Position numbers and translations under genes: made by a program | Notes under the pieces: model-generated | What the model saw: the letters and a program-made list of their open reading frames with translations, nothing else | What the model was told of the DNA's origin: nothing | Database searches by the model: none | In this document: one piece after another, positions 1 to 6,745 of the stretch | Position numbering within the stretch: position 1 is the stretch's first letter | Layout: each line of letters starts with the position of its first letter | Source: Thiocapsa imhoffii | GTDB taxonomy: Bacteria > Pseudomonadota > Gammaproteobacteria > Chromatiales > Chromatiaceae | Direction: 5' to 3' | Length of the DNA: 64,000 nucleotides | Assembly (NCBI RefSeq): GCF_016583985.1 | Contig: NZ_NRSD01000005.1 | Coordinates: 1-64,000 of the forward strand

Positions 1-415
1 CATAGGGGTTATCCGGCTCGCGCGCCAGCCACTCCGGAAGGACATCGCGCAGCGCAACGCGCAGCAGCGGCGCATCGGCCCGGTTCGCCCAGCTCGGACA
101 CCCCGGCACATCCTGCTCGCGCAGAAACACCCCGACACCCACCACCTCGCGCTCGGGATGCTGCTCGCCGTACAGGCCGATCTTGGACAGGAGATTGTAC
201 CAAGCCTTCCCGAGGGCCTGACCCTGGAATTCGACCACATAGACCGGCCCGGCGTGCCCCTCGGGCTCGAAAATTCCGTCCAGACGCCGTTCCAGACCCT
301 TGATGGTCAGCGAGCAGAAACGGTAGTCGCCTTCCAAGCGATGCCCACCGGTGAGCACCCGGAACGCCTCGGGGCCGGCGGATAGAAACAGGTAAACGGG
401 ATGGTCGGTTTTCAC
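1..415 (-). CDS. DUF2887 / Rpn-like family protein, 3' end beyond the window
   Basis: Reading leftward from a GTG codon at 415, the frame stays open to the window edge and gives about 138 residues. It begins MKTDHPVYLFLSAGPEAFRV and continues with LTIKGLERRLDGIFEP and VYVVEFQGQ. This pattern matches the DUF2887 branch of the Rpn/PD-(D/E)XK transposase-like proteins, which are common as multicopy accessory genes in Chromatiales and cyanobacteria. Family members are nuclease-fold proteins linked to recombination; their cellular role is unsettled. The E-x-Q in VVEFQGQ would be part of the nuclease core, but the C-terminal half is missing here. The GTG start is chosen because the family motif begins directly at it; no ATG precedes it in frame nearby. 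Confidence 0.72.
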   Translation of the reverse strand, partial: MKTDHPVYLFLSAGPEAFRVLTGGHRLEGDYRFCSLTIKGLERRLDGIFEPEGHAGPVYVVEFQGQALGKAWYNLLSKIGLYGEQHPEREVVGVGVFLREQDVPGCPSWANRADAPLLRVALRDVLPEWLAREPDNPY

Positions 416-451
416 TGGATCATATTCCTCGATGCATCGATGACGGCCAGC

Positions 452-504
452 GAAGCAGAGCGTCATCGCCTGGATCACGCAGCCGGAGCGGCGTGACCAC
501 AACA
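452..504. repeat. Partial copy of a dispersed hairpin repeat
   Basis: This segment carries the tail of a repeat found more completely at 1684-1806, 3589-3765 and 3808-3935: GAAGCAGAGCGTCATCGC followed by a CACGCAGCCGGAGCGGCGTG palindrome. It lies between the DUF2887 gene and the YhaV toxin gene and carries no gene. Confidence 0.7.
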
Positions 505-524
505 GGGGGAATAACCGGGACAGG

Positions 525-989
525 TCACAATTCACCTGTCGACCAATCCGACTGGCTCACAGCAACCAGGCTATCCCAATCATCCGGCGGATGCCCTCGC
601 TCAAGCATCTTCTCGAATGTGGCGTAAGGATCGGACGTGCTACCTGCCGCCCGCAGTGTCTGCTCATCGTTGACCCAGGCAAATACAATGGTCTTTGCTC
701 TAGAATCGTAGCGGAAGAACAGGCGGAACCGCCGTCCGACCTTCGCGCGTCGCCAATGCCGATAGGCTGGACCAAGGGTGTTGCCTTGGCGGTATTCGTC
801 CCGCGCGGGATCGCTCGGCACGGTCTCCAGCATCAACTGGCTCAACGCACGAAACAGCTTGACATTGGCATTGCGCTCAAAGTCCATCGGATCGTTGCGC
901 TCGGCACGTGCGGCGGCGGCTTGCAGCTTTTGAAGCTGCGCTACGATGCAACCATGGAATAGGAGCACCCATCCGTGGCGCTGGATCAA
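525..989 (-). CDS. yhaV: YhaV family toxin of a PrlF-YhaV toxin-antitoxin pair
   Basis: The 154-residue product starts MIQRHGWVLLFHGCIVAQL and has the YhaV hallmarks: HGW...FH near the N terminus, then DPARDEYRQGNTLG, HWRRAKVGRRFRLFFRYDS, FAWVNDEQT and HPPDDWD. YhaV proteins are RelE-fold ribonucleases that cleave mRNA and are held inactive by PrlF. The length is normal. Its ATG overlaps the stop of the upstream antitoxin gene by 4 bp (ATGA at 986-989), so the two are translationally coupled. Basic and aromatic residues expected in the catalytic groove (RRFRLFFRYD) are intact, so the toxin is probably functional. The locus sits in a repeat-rich accessory patch. Confidence 0.9.
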   Translation of the reverse strand: MIQRHGWVLLFHGCIVAQLQKLQAAAARAERNDPMDFERNANVKLFRALSQLMLETVPSDPARDEYRQGNTLGPAYRHWRRAKVGRRFRLFFRYDSRAKTIVFAWVNDEQTLRAAGSTSDPYATFEKMLERGHPPDDWDSLVAVSQSDWSTGEL

Positions 990-1303
990 AGTGCCACGTC
1001 TCCCTCAATGTCTTCATCGAAGTCCACGGCGTGACCGGCGCTTGCGAGCATGGCTTGGGCAAGCTCCACGGGTAATGCTCCGACCTGCTTACCGGTGCGG
1101 ATGTCCGCTTCCAGGAGACTCAGAAACGCTCCGATCGCCGGATCTTGATGCTCGGACTCAGCGCGGGTGACGATGACCTCGCCGCCACGCAGCTCGAAGG
1201 CCACCTTGCTACCAGTGGTCACACCCAGCGTCTGCCGGATGGACTTGGGCAGGGTGATCTGGCCCTTGGAGGTCAGGGTGGCAATTTCGTGGATGCCAGT
1301 CAT
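986..1303 (-). CDS. prlF: PrlF antitoxin (AbrB/SpoVT fold)
   Basis: The 105-residue protein opens with MTGIHEIATLTSKGQITLPK, a swapped-hairpin AbrB/MazE-type DNA-binding domain (TSKGQITLPKSIRQTLGV, roughly residues 10-30). An acidic C terminus (DFDEDIEGDVAL) is the likely toxin-binding part. PrlF binds YhaV and represses its own operon. Antitoxin first, toxin second with a 4-bp overlap is the standard order. A 7-bp-arm inverted repeat at 1337-1356, just upstream of the start, is the likely autoregulatory operator. Confidence 0.9.
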   Translation of the reverse strand: MTGIHEIATLTSKGQITLPKSIRQTLGVTTGSKVAFELRGGEVIVTRAESEHQDPAIGAFLSLLEADIRTGKQVGALPVELAQAMLASAGHAVDFDEDIEGDVAL

Positions 1304-1336
1304 GACATTTACCTCTCATCATCATAACAGCAGAAA

Positions 1337-1356
1337 TGTAAGGAAAGCGCCTTACA
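1337..1356. promoter_or_regulatory. Candidate PrlF operator, inverted repeat
   Basis: Perfect 7-bp arms TGTAAGG and CCTTACA are separated by AAAGCG, centred about 43 bp upstream of the prlF start. AbrB-fold antitoxins bind palindromes of this kind over their own promoters. The assignment to PrlF is inferred from position. Confidence 0.5.
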
Positions 1357-1528
1357 CTGTCAACCGAGACGAAAAGGAGCCCGAAAAGGCGACAAGGCGC
1401 CGGGTCGAATGGCACTGACTGAAGGCTCTTCGGCTTCCCGCCCTGTCGATAAGATGCCGAGGATACGTGACGGTTCATCGCTGCTTGGGACGGTGTCCGT
1501 GTTCTCGGATCCGCTCTCTGGCCTGTTT

Positions 1529-1790
1529 GACTCTTGCCATAGGCCAGAGGAAGAAACCGCGACAGACAGCGCTTCAAGGCTCGGGGACTGCTCAGCCGCA
1601 CGCACCAGCGCCTCGACCTGGGCGAGCGTGCCCGACAGACGCGCCGCCAGACAAGATACCGTCCCTGGTGCCTGTCCTGACTGGGGTGACGACGCTCCGG
1701 CTTCGTCACCCGCGAGCAGAAGCTCCGCTTCACGCATCAGCCGCCCGTGCCAACGCCTCAAGAAGCAGAGCTTCATCGCTTGGGTCACGC
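1529..1790. repeat. Long dispersed repeat, copy 1
   Basis: About 260 bp here match 5128-5386 in the same orientation at what reads as roughly 90% identity. Both begin GACTCTTGCC and end GGGTCA. The stretch contains the hairpin GACGACGCTCCGGCTTCGTC and the CAGAGCTTCATCGC motif of the shorter repeat family. Read on the minus strand, both copies stay open in one frame, but the frame shows no protein family and continues into unrelated sequence on each side. It is therefore called a repeat and not a gene. Confidence 0.75.
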
Positions 1791-2113
1791 AGCCGGAGCT
1801 GCGTGACCAGAAAACAGAGGTTGCCTGCGGCGCTTAGGAGCCCGCTTGCGGGCGATTCCCCCACTGGCGCCGTCGGCGAGCAGGAGCGCGGCGGTCCCGC
1901 CACAGCGTCGTCCCACATCGGTCAGCGACCACGCCGGTCCGCTCACAGAGGCCGCTACCGCGGCAAACCATGTCGCCAGACGTGTGCGGTGAATGGACAT
2001 CCCTTATTTCATCGTAGGGCTACCTCAGGGGTAGACCACCTTTTCCGACGCGACCACTGGCACATCGGTGACGCTGAATCCACGTCGCGATGAAGCGCTC
2101 CGGGACCGGGGAG
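1791..2113. other. Gene-free stretch with a REP-like hairpin
   Basis: This interval downstream of the wbpP stop holds the palindrome CACGCAGCCGGAGCTGCGTG (about 1788-1807). It also holds a REP-type unit AGGAGCCCGCTTGCGGGCGA (1834-1853) that recurs at 3741-3764 and in the tandem array at 5510-5697. The remaining ORFs have no recognisable domain. No promoter or RNA gene is evident. Confidence 0.5.
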
Positions 2114-3160
2114 CTAACGCGCATGGGGCCCGCCCATATCCTCCACGTACCAATCCATCGCCTCCGCGAGCCCATCGCTCAGTCGGTGGCTGGGTGCATA
2201 CCCGAGTCGCGTGCGCGCCTTCTCGATATTGGCCAGCGAGTGACGCACATCCCCAGGTCGAAAGTCGCGATAGCTAGGCTGGACGTCACGCAGGTGCGGA
2301 AAGCGCGGCGCGAGTGCATCGCGGATGGCCTCGAAGAGTGCATTAAGGGTGGTGCGCTCGCCAACGGCGACATTGTAGACCTGATTGATGGCCGTTGGAT
2401 CAGCGACGGTCGCGGCCAGGAGGTTGGCCTGCACGCTGTTGTCGATGTAGCAGAAGTCACGGCTGGTCTCGCCGTCGCCGTTGATGAACACCTCCGCGCC
2501 AGTGAGGAGGGCGGCGGTCCATTTGGGGATGACGGCGGCATAGGCGCCATTGGGATCTTGGCGCGGGCCGAAGACGTTGAAGTAGCGTAGACCGATGCTG
2601 CTCAGACCGTAGGTGCGCGCGAAGACGTCGGCGTAGAGCTCGTTGACGTATTTGGTGACGGCATAGGGCGAGAGCGGCTTGCCGATGATGTCTTCCTGCT
2701 TGGGCAGGCCGGGGTGATCACCGTAGGTGGAGCTGCTGGCGGCGTAGACGAAGCGCCCGACGCCCTGATCACGCGCCGCGACGAGCATGTTCAGAAAGCC
2801 GTCGATATTGACGGCGTTGGTGGTCCGCGGGTCTTCGATGGAGCGCGGCACGGAACCGAGCGCGGCCTGATGCAGCACGATGTCGACGCCGGCGCAGGCG
2901 CGTTGGCAGTCACCGGGGGCGCGGATGTCGCCCTCGATGAAGCGAAAGCGCGCCCATTGGGCTGGCGTGACCAGGGCGTTGACCTGGTCGAGGTTGTGTC
3001 GGTGACCGGTGGCGAAGTTGTCGAGCCCGACGACGGTTTGGTCGAGTTTCAGCAGGGTTTCAAGCAGGTTGGAGCCGATGAAGCCGGCCACCCCAGTGAC
3101 GAGCCAGGTTTGGGGCTGCGCGGGGAGGCGGGCGAGGAGGTCATCGTAGGAGGTCGACAT
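2114..3160 (-). CDS. wbpP: UDP-N-acetylglucosamine 4-epimerase, WbpP/TviC type
   Basis: The 348-residue protein is an extended short-chain dehydrogenase. The NAD-binding [17 protein letters not shown] lies near residues 20-36, the catalytic [13 protein letters not shown]...[14 protein letters not shown] (Ser and Tyr-x3-Lys) follows, and later [20 protein letters not shown] and [15 protein letters not shown]. These match WbpP of Pseudomonas almost motif for motif. WbpP interconverts UDP-GlcNAc and UDP-GalNAc for surface polysaccharides. A longer frame exists, but the start at 3160 (MSTSYDDLL) aligns with the family start. The gene stands alone between repeat-rich gaps, with no wbpO or glycosyltransferase beside it, so its pathway partners must lie elsewhere. 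Confidence 0.92.
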   Translation of the reverse strand: MSTSYDDLLARLPAQPQTWLVTGVAGFIGSNLLETLLKLDQTVVGLDNFATGHRHNLDQVNALVTPAQWARFRFIEGDIRAPGDCQRACAGVDIVLHQAALGSVPRSIEDPRTTNAVNIDGFLNMLVAARDQGVGRFVYAASSSTYGDHPGLPKQEDIIGKPLSPYAVTKYVNELYADVFARTYGLSSIGLRYFNVFGPRQDPNGAYAAVIPKWTAALLTGAEVFINGDGETSRDFCYIDNSVQANLLAATVADPTAINQVYNVAVGERTTLNALFEAIRDALAPRFPHLRDVQPSYRDFRPGDVRHSLANIEKARTRLGYAPSHRLSDGLAEAMDWYVEDMGGPHAR

Positions 3161-3588
3161 GCGTCCATTCTCTTCGGTAAGGGGGGATACCATGGGATTG
3201 CGTGCCTGACACAACGGCGGATTACCTCTCGGCTTGGCCGATGTGCAATCAACACTCACGCACACTACCGCCCTACCTTGTCATGCCGGTATCAGCTGCG
3301 GAGGGGGCGAATGGTCTGGTCGTCGTTGGTTCATGGATTGAAACTGAGCGGCGGCATCTCACCATGTGTGCGTGGTTGGGTCAACGACGGCAGGGTGGGG
3401 TGGTCGGAGGTCGGTGGGTTGTTCCGTGGCCTTGAGCCATGGAAGCGGGTTCGCCACGGATTTTGGACGCTGGTGACGACGCTCCGGCTTCGTCAACAGC
3501 GAGAAGAACCCCTGGAATCCCGCGCATGGAAAAACCACTTGACCTGAACACAGTTGCTCTCTCGCGAGTGCAGAGGGGGCTAACCTCT
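3161..3588. other. Gene-free stretch upstream of wbpP
   Basis: No credible gene is seen. A partial hairpin copy, GACGACGCTCCGGCTTCGTC, lies at about 3476-3495. The first 150 bases upstream of wbpP should hold its promoter, but no clear -35/-10 pair stands out. Confidence 0.4.
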
Positions 3589-3765
3589 GGTGACGAAGCT
3601 CCGGCTTCGTCACCCGCGAGAAGAAGCTCCGCTTCGCGAATCAGCCGTGCGTGCTAACGCCTCATGAAGCAGAGCGTCATCGCTTGGGTCACGCAGCCGG
3701 AGCTGCGCGACCAGAAAACAGAGGTTGCCTGCGGCCCGTAGGAGCCCGCTTGCTGGCGATTCCCT
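3589..3765. repeat. Composite hairpin repeat, copy A, ending in a REP unit
   Basis: Several palindromes follow one another. GACGAAGCTCCGGCTTCGTC is a hairpin with 8-bp arms. GAAGCTCCGCTTC has 5-bp arms. Next comes CATGAAGCAGAGCGTCATCG, then GCGCAGCTCCGGCTGCGTGA-like arms. A REP unit AGGAGCCCGCTTGCTGGCGA (about 3741-3760) closes the block. The first 130 bases are almost identical to copy B at 3808-3935. Confidence 0.8.
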
Positions 3766-3807
3766 TAAAGCAGATCACCGGCGAGACCGACGCACTCTTT
3801 GGATTCT

Positions 3808-3935
3808 GGTGACGAAGCTCCGGCTTCGTCACCCGCGAGAAGAAGCTCCGCTTCGCGAATCAGCCGTGCGTGCTAACGCCTCATGAAGCAGAGCGTCATC
3901 GCCTGGGTCACTCAGCCGGAGCAGCGTGACCAGAG
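3808..3935. repeat. Composite hairpin repeat, copy B
   Basis: This is a near-perfect direct duplicate of 3589-3716, same orientation, 219 bp downstream. The identical block runs from CTGGTGACGAAGCTCCGGCT to GAAGCAGAGCGTCATCGC; the terminal palindrome is degenerate here. Two such direct copies could support deletion or amplification of the DNA between them. Confidence 0.8.
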
Positions 3936-3988
3936 CAGCGCGGGACATCCTGCTCGCGCAGTCCATCCCGGCACCTGGCTGGACTCCG

Positions 3989-4201
3989 CTATGCCGCATG
4001 GCGAGCTTTTGCCGTCGGTGCCGGGATCGAATCACCGCTTGATTGGCATGCTTCGATCCAGGCGGATTGGGCATCTTCCAGCTCGCGGACTGCCTTAGCC
4101 GCCGTCTCTCCAAATGCCGAGCATCCAGGTAGGTCTGGCGCGATGGCGATAAAACCTTGATCTTCGTCGCTCCAGAACACCTCAATGAGATATTTGGTCA
4201 T
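3989..4201 (-). CDS. hicB: HicB family antitoxin
   Basis: The 70-residue product MTKYLIEVFWSDEDQGFIAI... carries the HicB partial RNase-H-like fold with the signature APDLPGCSAFGETAAKAVRE. HicB binds and blocks the HicA mRNA interferase and can repress the operon. It is short, with no C-terminal ribbon-helix-helix or HTH domain, so DNA binding is doubtful. The ATG at 4201 overlaps the hicA stop by 4 bp (4198-4201). The order is toxin first, antitoxin second, as in many hicAB loci. Confidence 0.88.
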   Translation of the reverse strand: MTKYLIEVFWSDEDQGFIAIAPDLPGCSAFGETAAKAVRELEDAQSAWIEACQSSGDSIPAPTAKARHAA

Positions 4202-4443
4202 GCGTCTTCCCCATACTTGCGAATCATTGCGGCCAATTGATGCGCTTGATAGGCAGGAATCAGGCCGTTACGACTCTGAAAGTTCAACTGTGCCGGCTCC
4301 CCTTTGCGCTTAAAAACCCGATGCGAGCCTTGGCCACCTTCATGGATAAATCCGAGCACGCGGGCCACTCGGCAGGCTTCCTCAAAGCGTACTCCACGCG
4401 GATTGGCAAGAATACTTGCAATCAGCTTCTCCAGTTTGCTCAT
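4198..4443 (-). CDS. hicA: HicA family toxin (mRNA interferase)
   Basis: The 81-residue protein has the double-stranded-RNA-binding-like HicA fold. The catalytic histidine is in GGQGSHRVFKRKG, and LNFQSRNGLIPAYQAHQL follows. The N terminus MSKLEKLIASILANPRGVRF is about 20 residues longer than minimal HicA proteins but is typical of the longer subfamily. The pair is complete and probably active. Confidence 0.88.
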   Translation of the reverse strand: MSKLEKLIASILANPRGVRFEEACRVARVLGFIHEGGQGSHRVFKRKGEPAQLNFQSRNGLIPAYQAHQLAAMIRKYGEDA

Positions 4444-4638
4444 GCAGACGTCACCATTGGTACCACGCTAGTCCTAGACTTAGGGAGAAAAGCAAAGGCC
4501 GGGTTCAGGTCTTGATCCGTGACTTTTTTCGCTCCCGGGTTTGTTTCCGGCGTGCGCGGATTTCGGCGAAGAAACAGTCAATCCATCGGCACCGGCGGCC
4601 CCTTTAGCCGGACGCGGGACCGATCAGGTCTTCCAAGT
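4444..4638. other. Gap between hicA and the broken PIN gene
   Basis: No gene, repeat or clear hairpin is seen. The hicAB promoter should lie in the right-hand neighbour of 4443, but no consensus pair is obvious. Confidence 0.3.
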
Positions 4639-4809
4639 TCACGGCATCGAAGATCCCGTCGAGCCAAAGGCGCTCGAAACCTCGGTGAGCGTCCAGTCGC
4701 TCACGGTGGTCGCCCCTAACGCTTGCCGGTCGAGCCAGGACCAAGCATCCGCCGTTTTGGGCTCGTTGAGGAACAGCGCGAGCAACATGCTGGTATCGAC
4801 ATATGCCAT
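4639..4809 (-). pseudogene. Truncated or frameshifted VapC-type PIN toxin
   Basis: From the ATG at 4809 the frame reads MAYVDTSMLLALFLNEPKTA... and then VSDWTLTEVSSAF. This is the N-terminal third of a PIN-domain ribonuclease, with the first catalytic Asp in YVDTS and the Glu in LTEVSSA. The frame then runs off the family pattern and stops at residue 56, where a VapC continues for another 80-90 residues. The remaining acidic residues of the active site are absent, so it should be inactive. A different frame continues WLDGIFDAVNLEDLIG before a stop, consistent with frameshift plus deletion. Its start overlaps the stop of the antitoxin gene (TGATG). Confidence 0.7.
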
Positions 4810-5051
4810 CAATCCCGAGCCTCGTCACGCAGGCGACAGATGAAGTCGGACGCATTCTCGGGTTGTTCAGGTTGGGAGGTGACCCAGGCTCGGAGCTCGG
4901 CCCGAAGCTTTCGAGCCTCCTCGCTTGGCATGGAGGATGTGGGCGACGTCGGATGTTTCGCCTTCAGATACTCGGCGAAGTCGAGCACTTCAGTGGCCTG
5001 TCTTTCGGGCAGGTCTTTGACGGTTTCGTAAATTTGTTCAACGATGTTCAT
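4809..5051 (-). CDS. VapB/DUF2281-like antitoxin, orphaned by toxin decay
   Basis: The 80-residue protein begins MNIVEQIYETVKDLPERQA and continues EVLDFAEYLKAKH, the N-terminal pattern of DUF2281-type antitoxins that pair with PIN toxins. The start at 5051 is preceded by AAGGA seven bases upstream. A longer open frame running back to 5474 passes through the dispersed repeat and is rejected. It is directly followed by the broken PIN gene. With no active toxin left, it may persist as a repressor, as an antidote to a relative elsewhere, or simply as a remnant. Confidence 0.75.
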   Translation of the reverse strand: MNIVEQIYETVKDLPERQATEVLDFAEYLKAKHPTSPTSSMPSEEARKLRAELRAWVTSQPEQPENASDFICRLRDEARD

Positions 5052-5127
5052 GGGGTAGTCCTTCATCGAAAAGGCGAAAAGGGCCAGGGTCAATTCATTG
5101 GTCGTGGCAACACTCGGTGCAGGTCTT

Positions 5128-5386
5128 GACTCTTGCCACACGCCAGGGGAAGAAACCGAGACAGACAGCGCTTCCAGGCTCGGGGACTGCTCAGCCGCGC
5201 GCACCACCGCCTCGACCTGGGCGAGCGTGCCCGACAGATGCGCCGCCAGATAAGATACCGTCCTTGGTGCCTGTCCTGACTCTGGTGACGACGCTCCGGC
5301 TTCGTTACCCCCGAGCAGACGCTTCGCTTCGCGCATCGGCCGTACGTGCCGACGCCTCATGAAGCAGAGCTTCATCGCCTGGGTCA
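5128..5386. repeat. Long dispersed repeat, copy 2
   Basis: This is the second copy of the ~260-bp unit at 1529-1790, same orientation, diverging just after GGGTCA. It lies 76 bp upstream of the DUF2281-like antitoxin start, so it may contribute its promoter region. It includes the hairpin GACGACGCTCCGGCTTCGTT. Confidence 0.75.
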
Positions 5387-5509
5387 ATGCGCGTCGCCAG
5401 CACAGGGGCGACATTGGGTCGGCCGGAATCAGTCGTGACGAATCTGAAAGCCGGTCGGGTCGGGTCGCCCGCAAGCGGGGCTCCTACAGCGCGGGTGCCC
5501 GCAGCGCGG

Positions 5510-5697
5510 AGGAGCCCGCTTGCGGGCGATCCCCCACGCCTGGGCGGGTATCCGCGGCCCGTAGGAGCCCGCTTGCGGGCGATTCCCCCACGCCTGGGCG
5601 GGTATCCGCGGCCTGTAGAGCCCGCTTGCGGGCGATTCCCCCACGCCTGGGCGGGTATCCGCGGCCCGTAGGAGCCCGCTTGCGGGCGATCCCCCAG
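5510..5697. repeat. Tandem array of 53-54 bp REP-containing units, about 3.5 copies
   Basis: Units start at 5510, 5563, 5617 and 5670 with spacing 53, 54 and 53. Each begins AGGAGCCCGCTTGCGGGCGA, with inverted arms GCCCGC/GCGGGC, and continues CCCCCACGCCTGGGCGGGTA then TCCGCGGCC. The third unit has lost two Gs and the fourth stops after its REP core. An inverted copy of the core (GCCCGCAAGCGGGGCTCCTA) lies just upstream at 5468-5487. There are no unique spacers, so it is not a CRISPR array. Confidence 0.85.
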
Positions 5698-5796
5698 CCG
5701 CTCGGGGCCGATTGGGATCCTAACGCCGCCGTCATCCGGCTGCACAGGTGTGGTGAGACCTCGGGATCTGTCCCCGGATGCGCTCTCTCGGGCAGG

Positions 5797-6309
5797 TTAG
5801 AGCAGCTTGACCAAGGCGGCGATGGCGGCGACCTGGGCGAACATCAGCGGCACGAGCCATTTCAGCAGGTCGATCTTGGTTTGGGCGATGTCGCCGCGCA
5901 ATTGTTCGATTTTCAACGTCAAGTCGGCGCGGACGTGCTCGATATCGGCTTTGAGCTCGGCGCGGATCTGCTCGATCTCTTGTTGTAACCGCAATTCAGT
6001 CGCGCGTAACTCGGCGCGAATCTGCTCGATTTCTTGTTGTAACCGCAACTCAGTCGCGCGCAAGTCGGCGCGGATCTGCTCGATTTCTTGTTGTAACCGC
6101 AGCTCAGTCGCGCGCAAGTCGGCGCGAATCTGCTCGATCTCTTTCTGCAACCGCAGTTCAGCCTCGCGCACATGGGCTTGCGTGGCCAGATCGGGCAGGT
6201 GTGGATAGCGATCTTCCAGACGTTCGAAAGCTTCGGCGATCACGCGTGCGCGACTGCGCTCGTCGGGCGCCGTGCTGAGGGCCTCGTAGAGTGCGACAGC
6301 GGATGTCAT
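5797..6309 (-). CDS. Coiled-coil protein with four 18-residue repeats and a C-terminal membrane anchor
   Basis: The 170-residue protein has an N-terminal helical part (residues 1-48). Four near-identical 18-residue units at 49-120 follow (core ELRLQQEIEQIRADLR, DNA units of 54 bp at 5950-6165), then another coiled stretch (ADIEHVRADLTLKIEQLRGD). A hydrophobic C-terminal segment WLVPLMFAQVAAIAALVKLL can span the membrane. The architecture resembles DUF1640/CCDC90-like proteins; function is unknown. A period of 18 (11+7) suits a long, only weakly twisted coiled coil. The identical DNA units suggest recent expansion or copy-number variability. It is monocistronic, next to the REP array. Confidence 0.75.
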   Translation of the reverse strand: MTSAVALYEALSTAPDERSRARVIAEAFERLEDRYPHLPDLATQAHVREAELRLQKEIEQIRADLRATELRLQQEIEQIRADLRATELRLQQEIEQIRAELRATELRLQQEIEQIRAELKADIEHVRADLTLKIEQLRGDIAQTKIDLLKWLVPLMFAQVAAIAALVKLL

Positions 6310-6745
6310 GGCGATATGTGACCTCTCACGAATGATGGTCTCGACCGCTGCGGACCGAGTGCGTGGTCTGGCCTGGCGTCATCCGGTCGTCGGGCCAAGC
6401 GTCGTCTGGTTGCCCGGTCTTCGGGATCGATTGACCCACCGCGGCAGTCTAGCACTGGAGTCGTTGCGGTGCCTGAGCCTCGACCAGCCCGACGCAACGC
6501 CCGAACGCCGTGAACGAGGGCATTGTCGGAGCGGGCGTGCCCGCGCTGCCGGTGACTCGGGGGCTGGCATCCTAGCCGAGGCACGCTCCGCCGGTTGGCG
6601 GGGCGCGGCGGTCGGTTTGCGATGAGGCAGGTGTTTAGTGTATTAACCGTCAGTTTAATGAGTCGATTCATGTGTTCCGGAACGAGCGTGTCGTTCTGTT
6701 GACCGGGCTGACTCTCGGGGCCGAATGGGATGCGCAGGAGGATGA
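6310..6745. other. Gene-free intergenic region upstream of the polysaccharide export gene
   Basis: Open frames here on both strands lack domains. The right part becomes AT-richer and holds a candidate promoter (6617-6646), the palindrome GTTCCGGAAC (6672-6681) and an AGGAGG ribosome-binding site ending about seven bases before the ATG at 6746. Confidence 0.5.
6617..6646 (+). promoter_or_regulatory. Candidate sigma-70 promoter for the polysaccharide export gene
   Basis: TTGCGA (6617-6622) and TATTAA (6641-6646) are separated by 18 bp in a locally AT-rich stretch. This predicts a leader of about 90 nt before the start at 6746. Inferred by consensus only. Confidence 0.4.

Noticed and set aside
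1360-1788. 142-codon minus-strand frame upstream of prlF
   Set aside because: It is created by the long repeat also present at 5128-5386 and shows no protein family.
5052-5474. N-terminal extension of the DUF2281-like antitoxin
   Set aside because: It runs through the dispersed repeat, and a good ribosome-binding site and the family start are at 5051.
5510-5697. CRISPR array
   Set aside because: Units are contiguous tandem repeats with no variable spacers and no cas genes.
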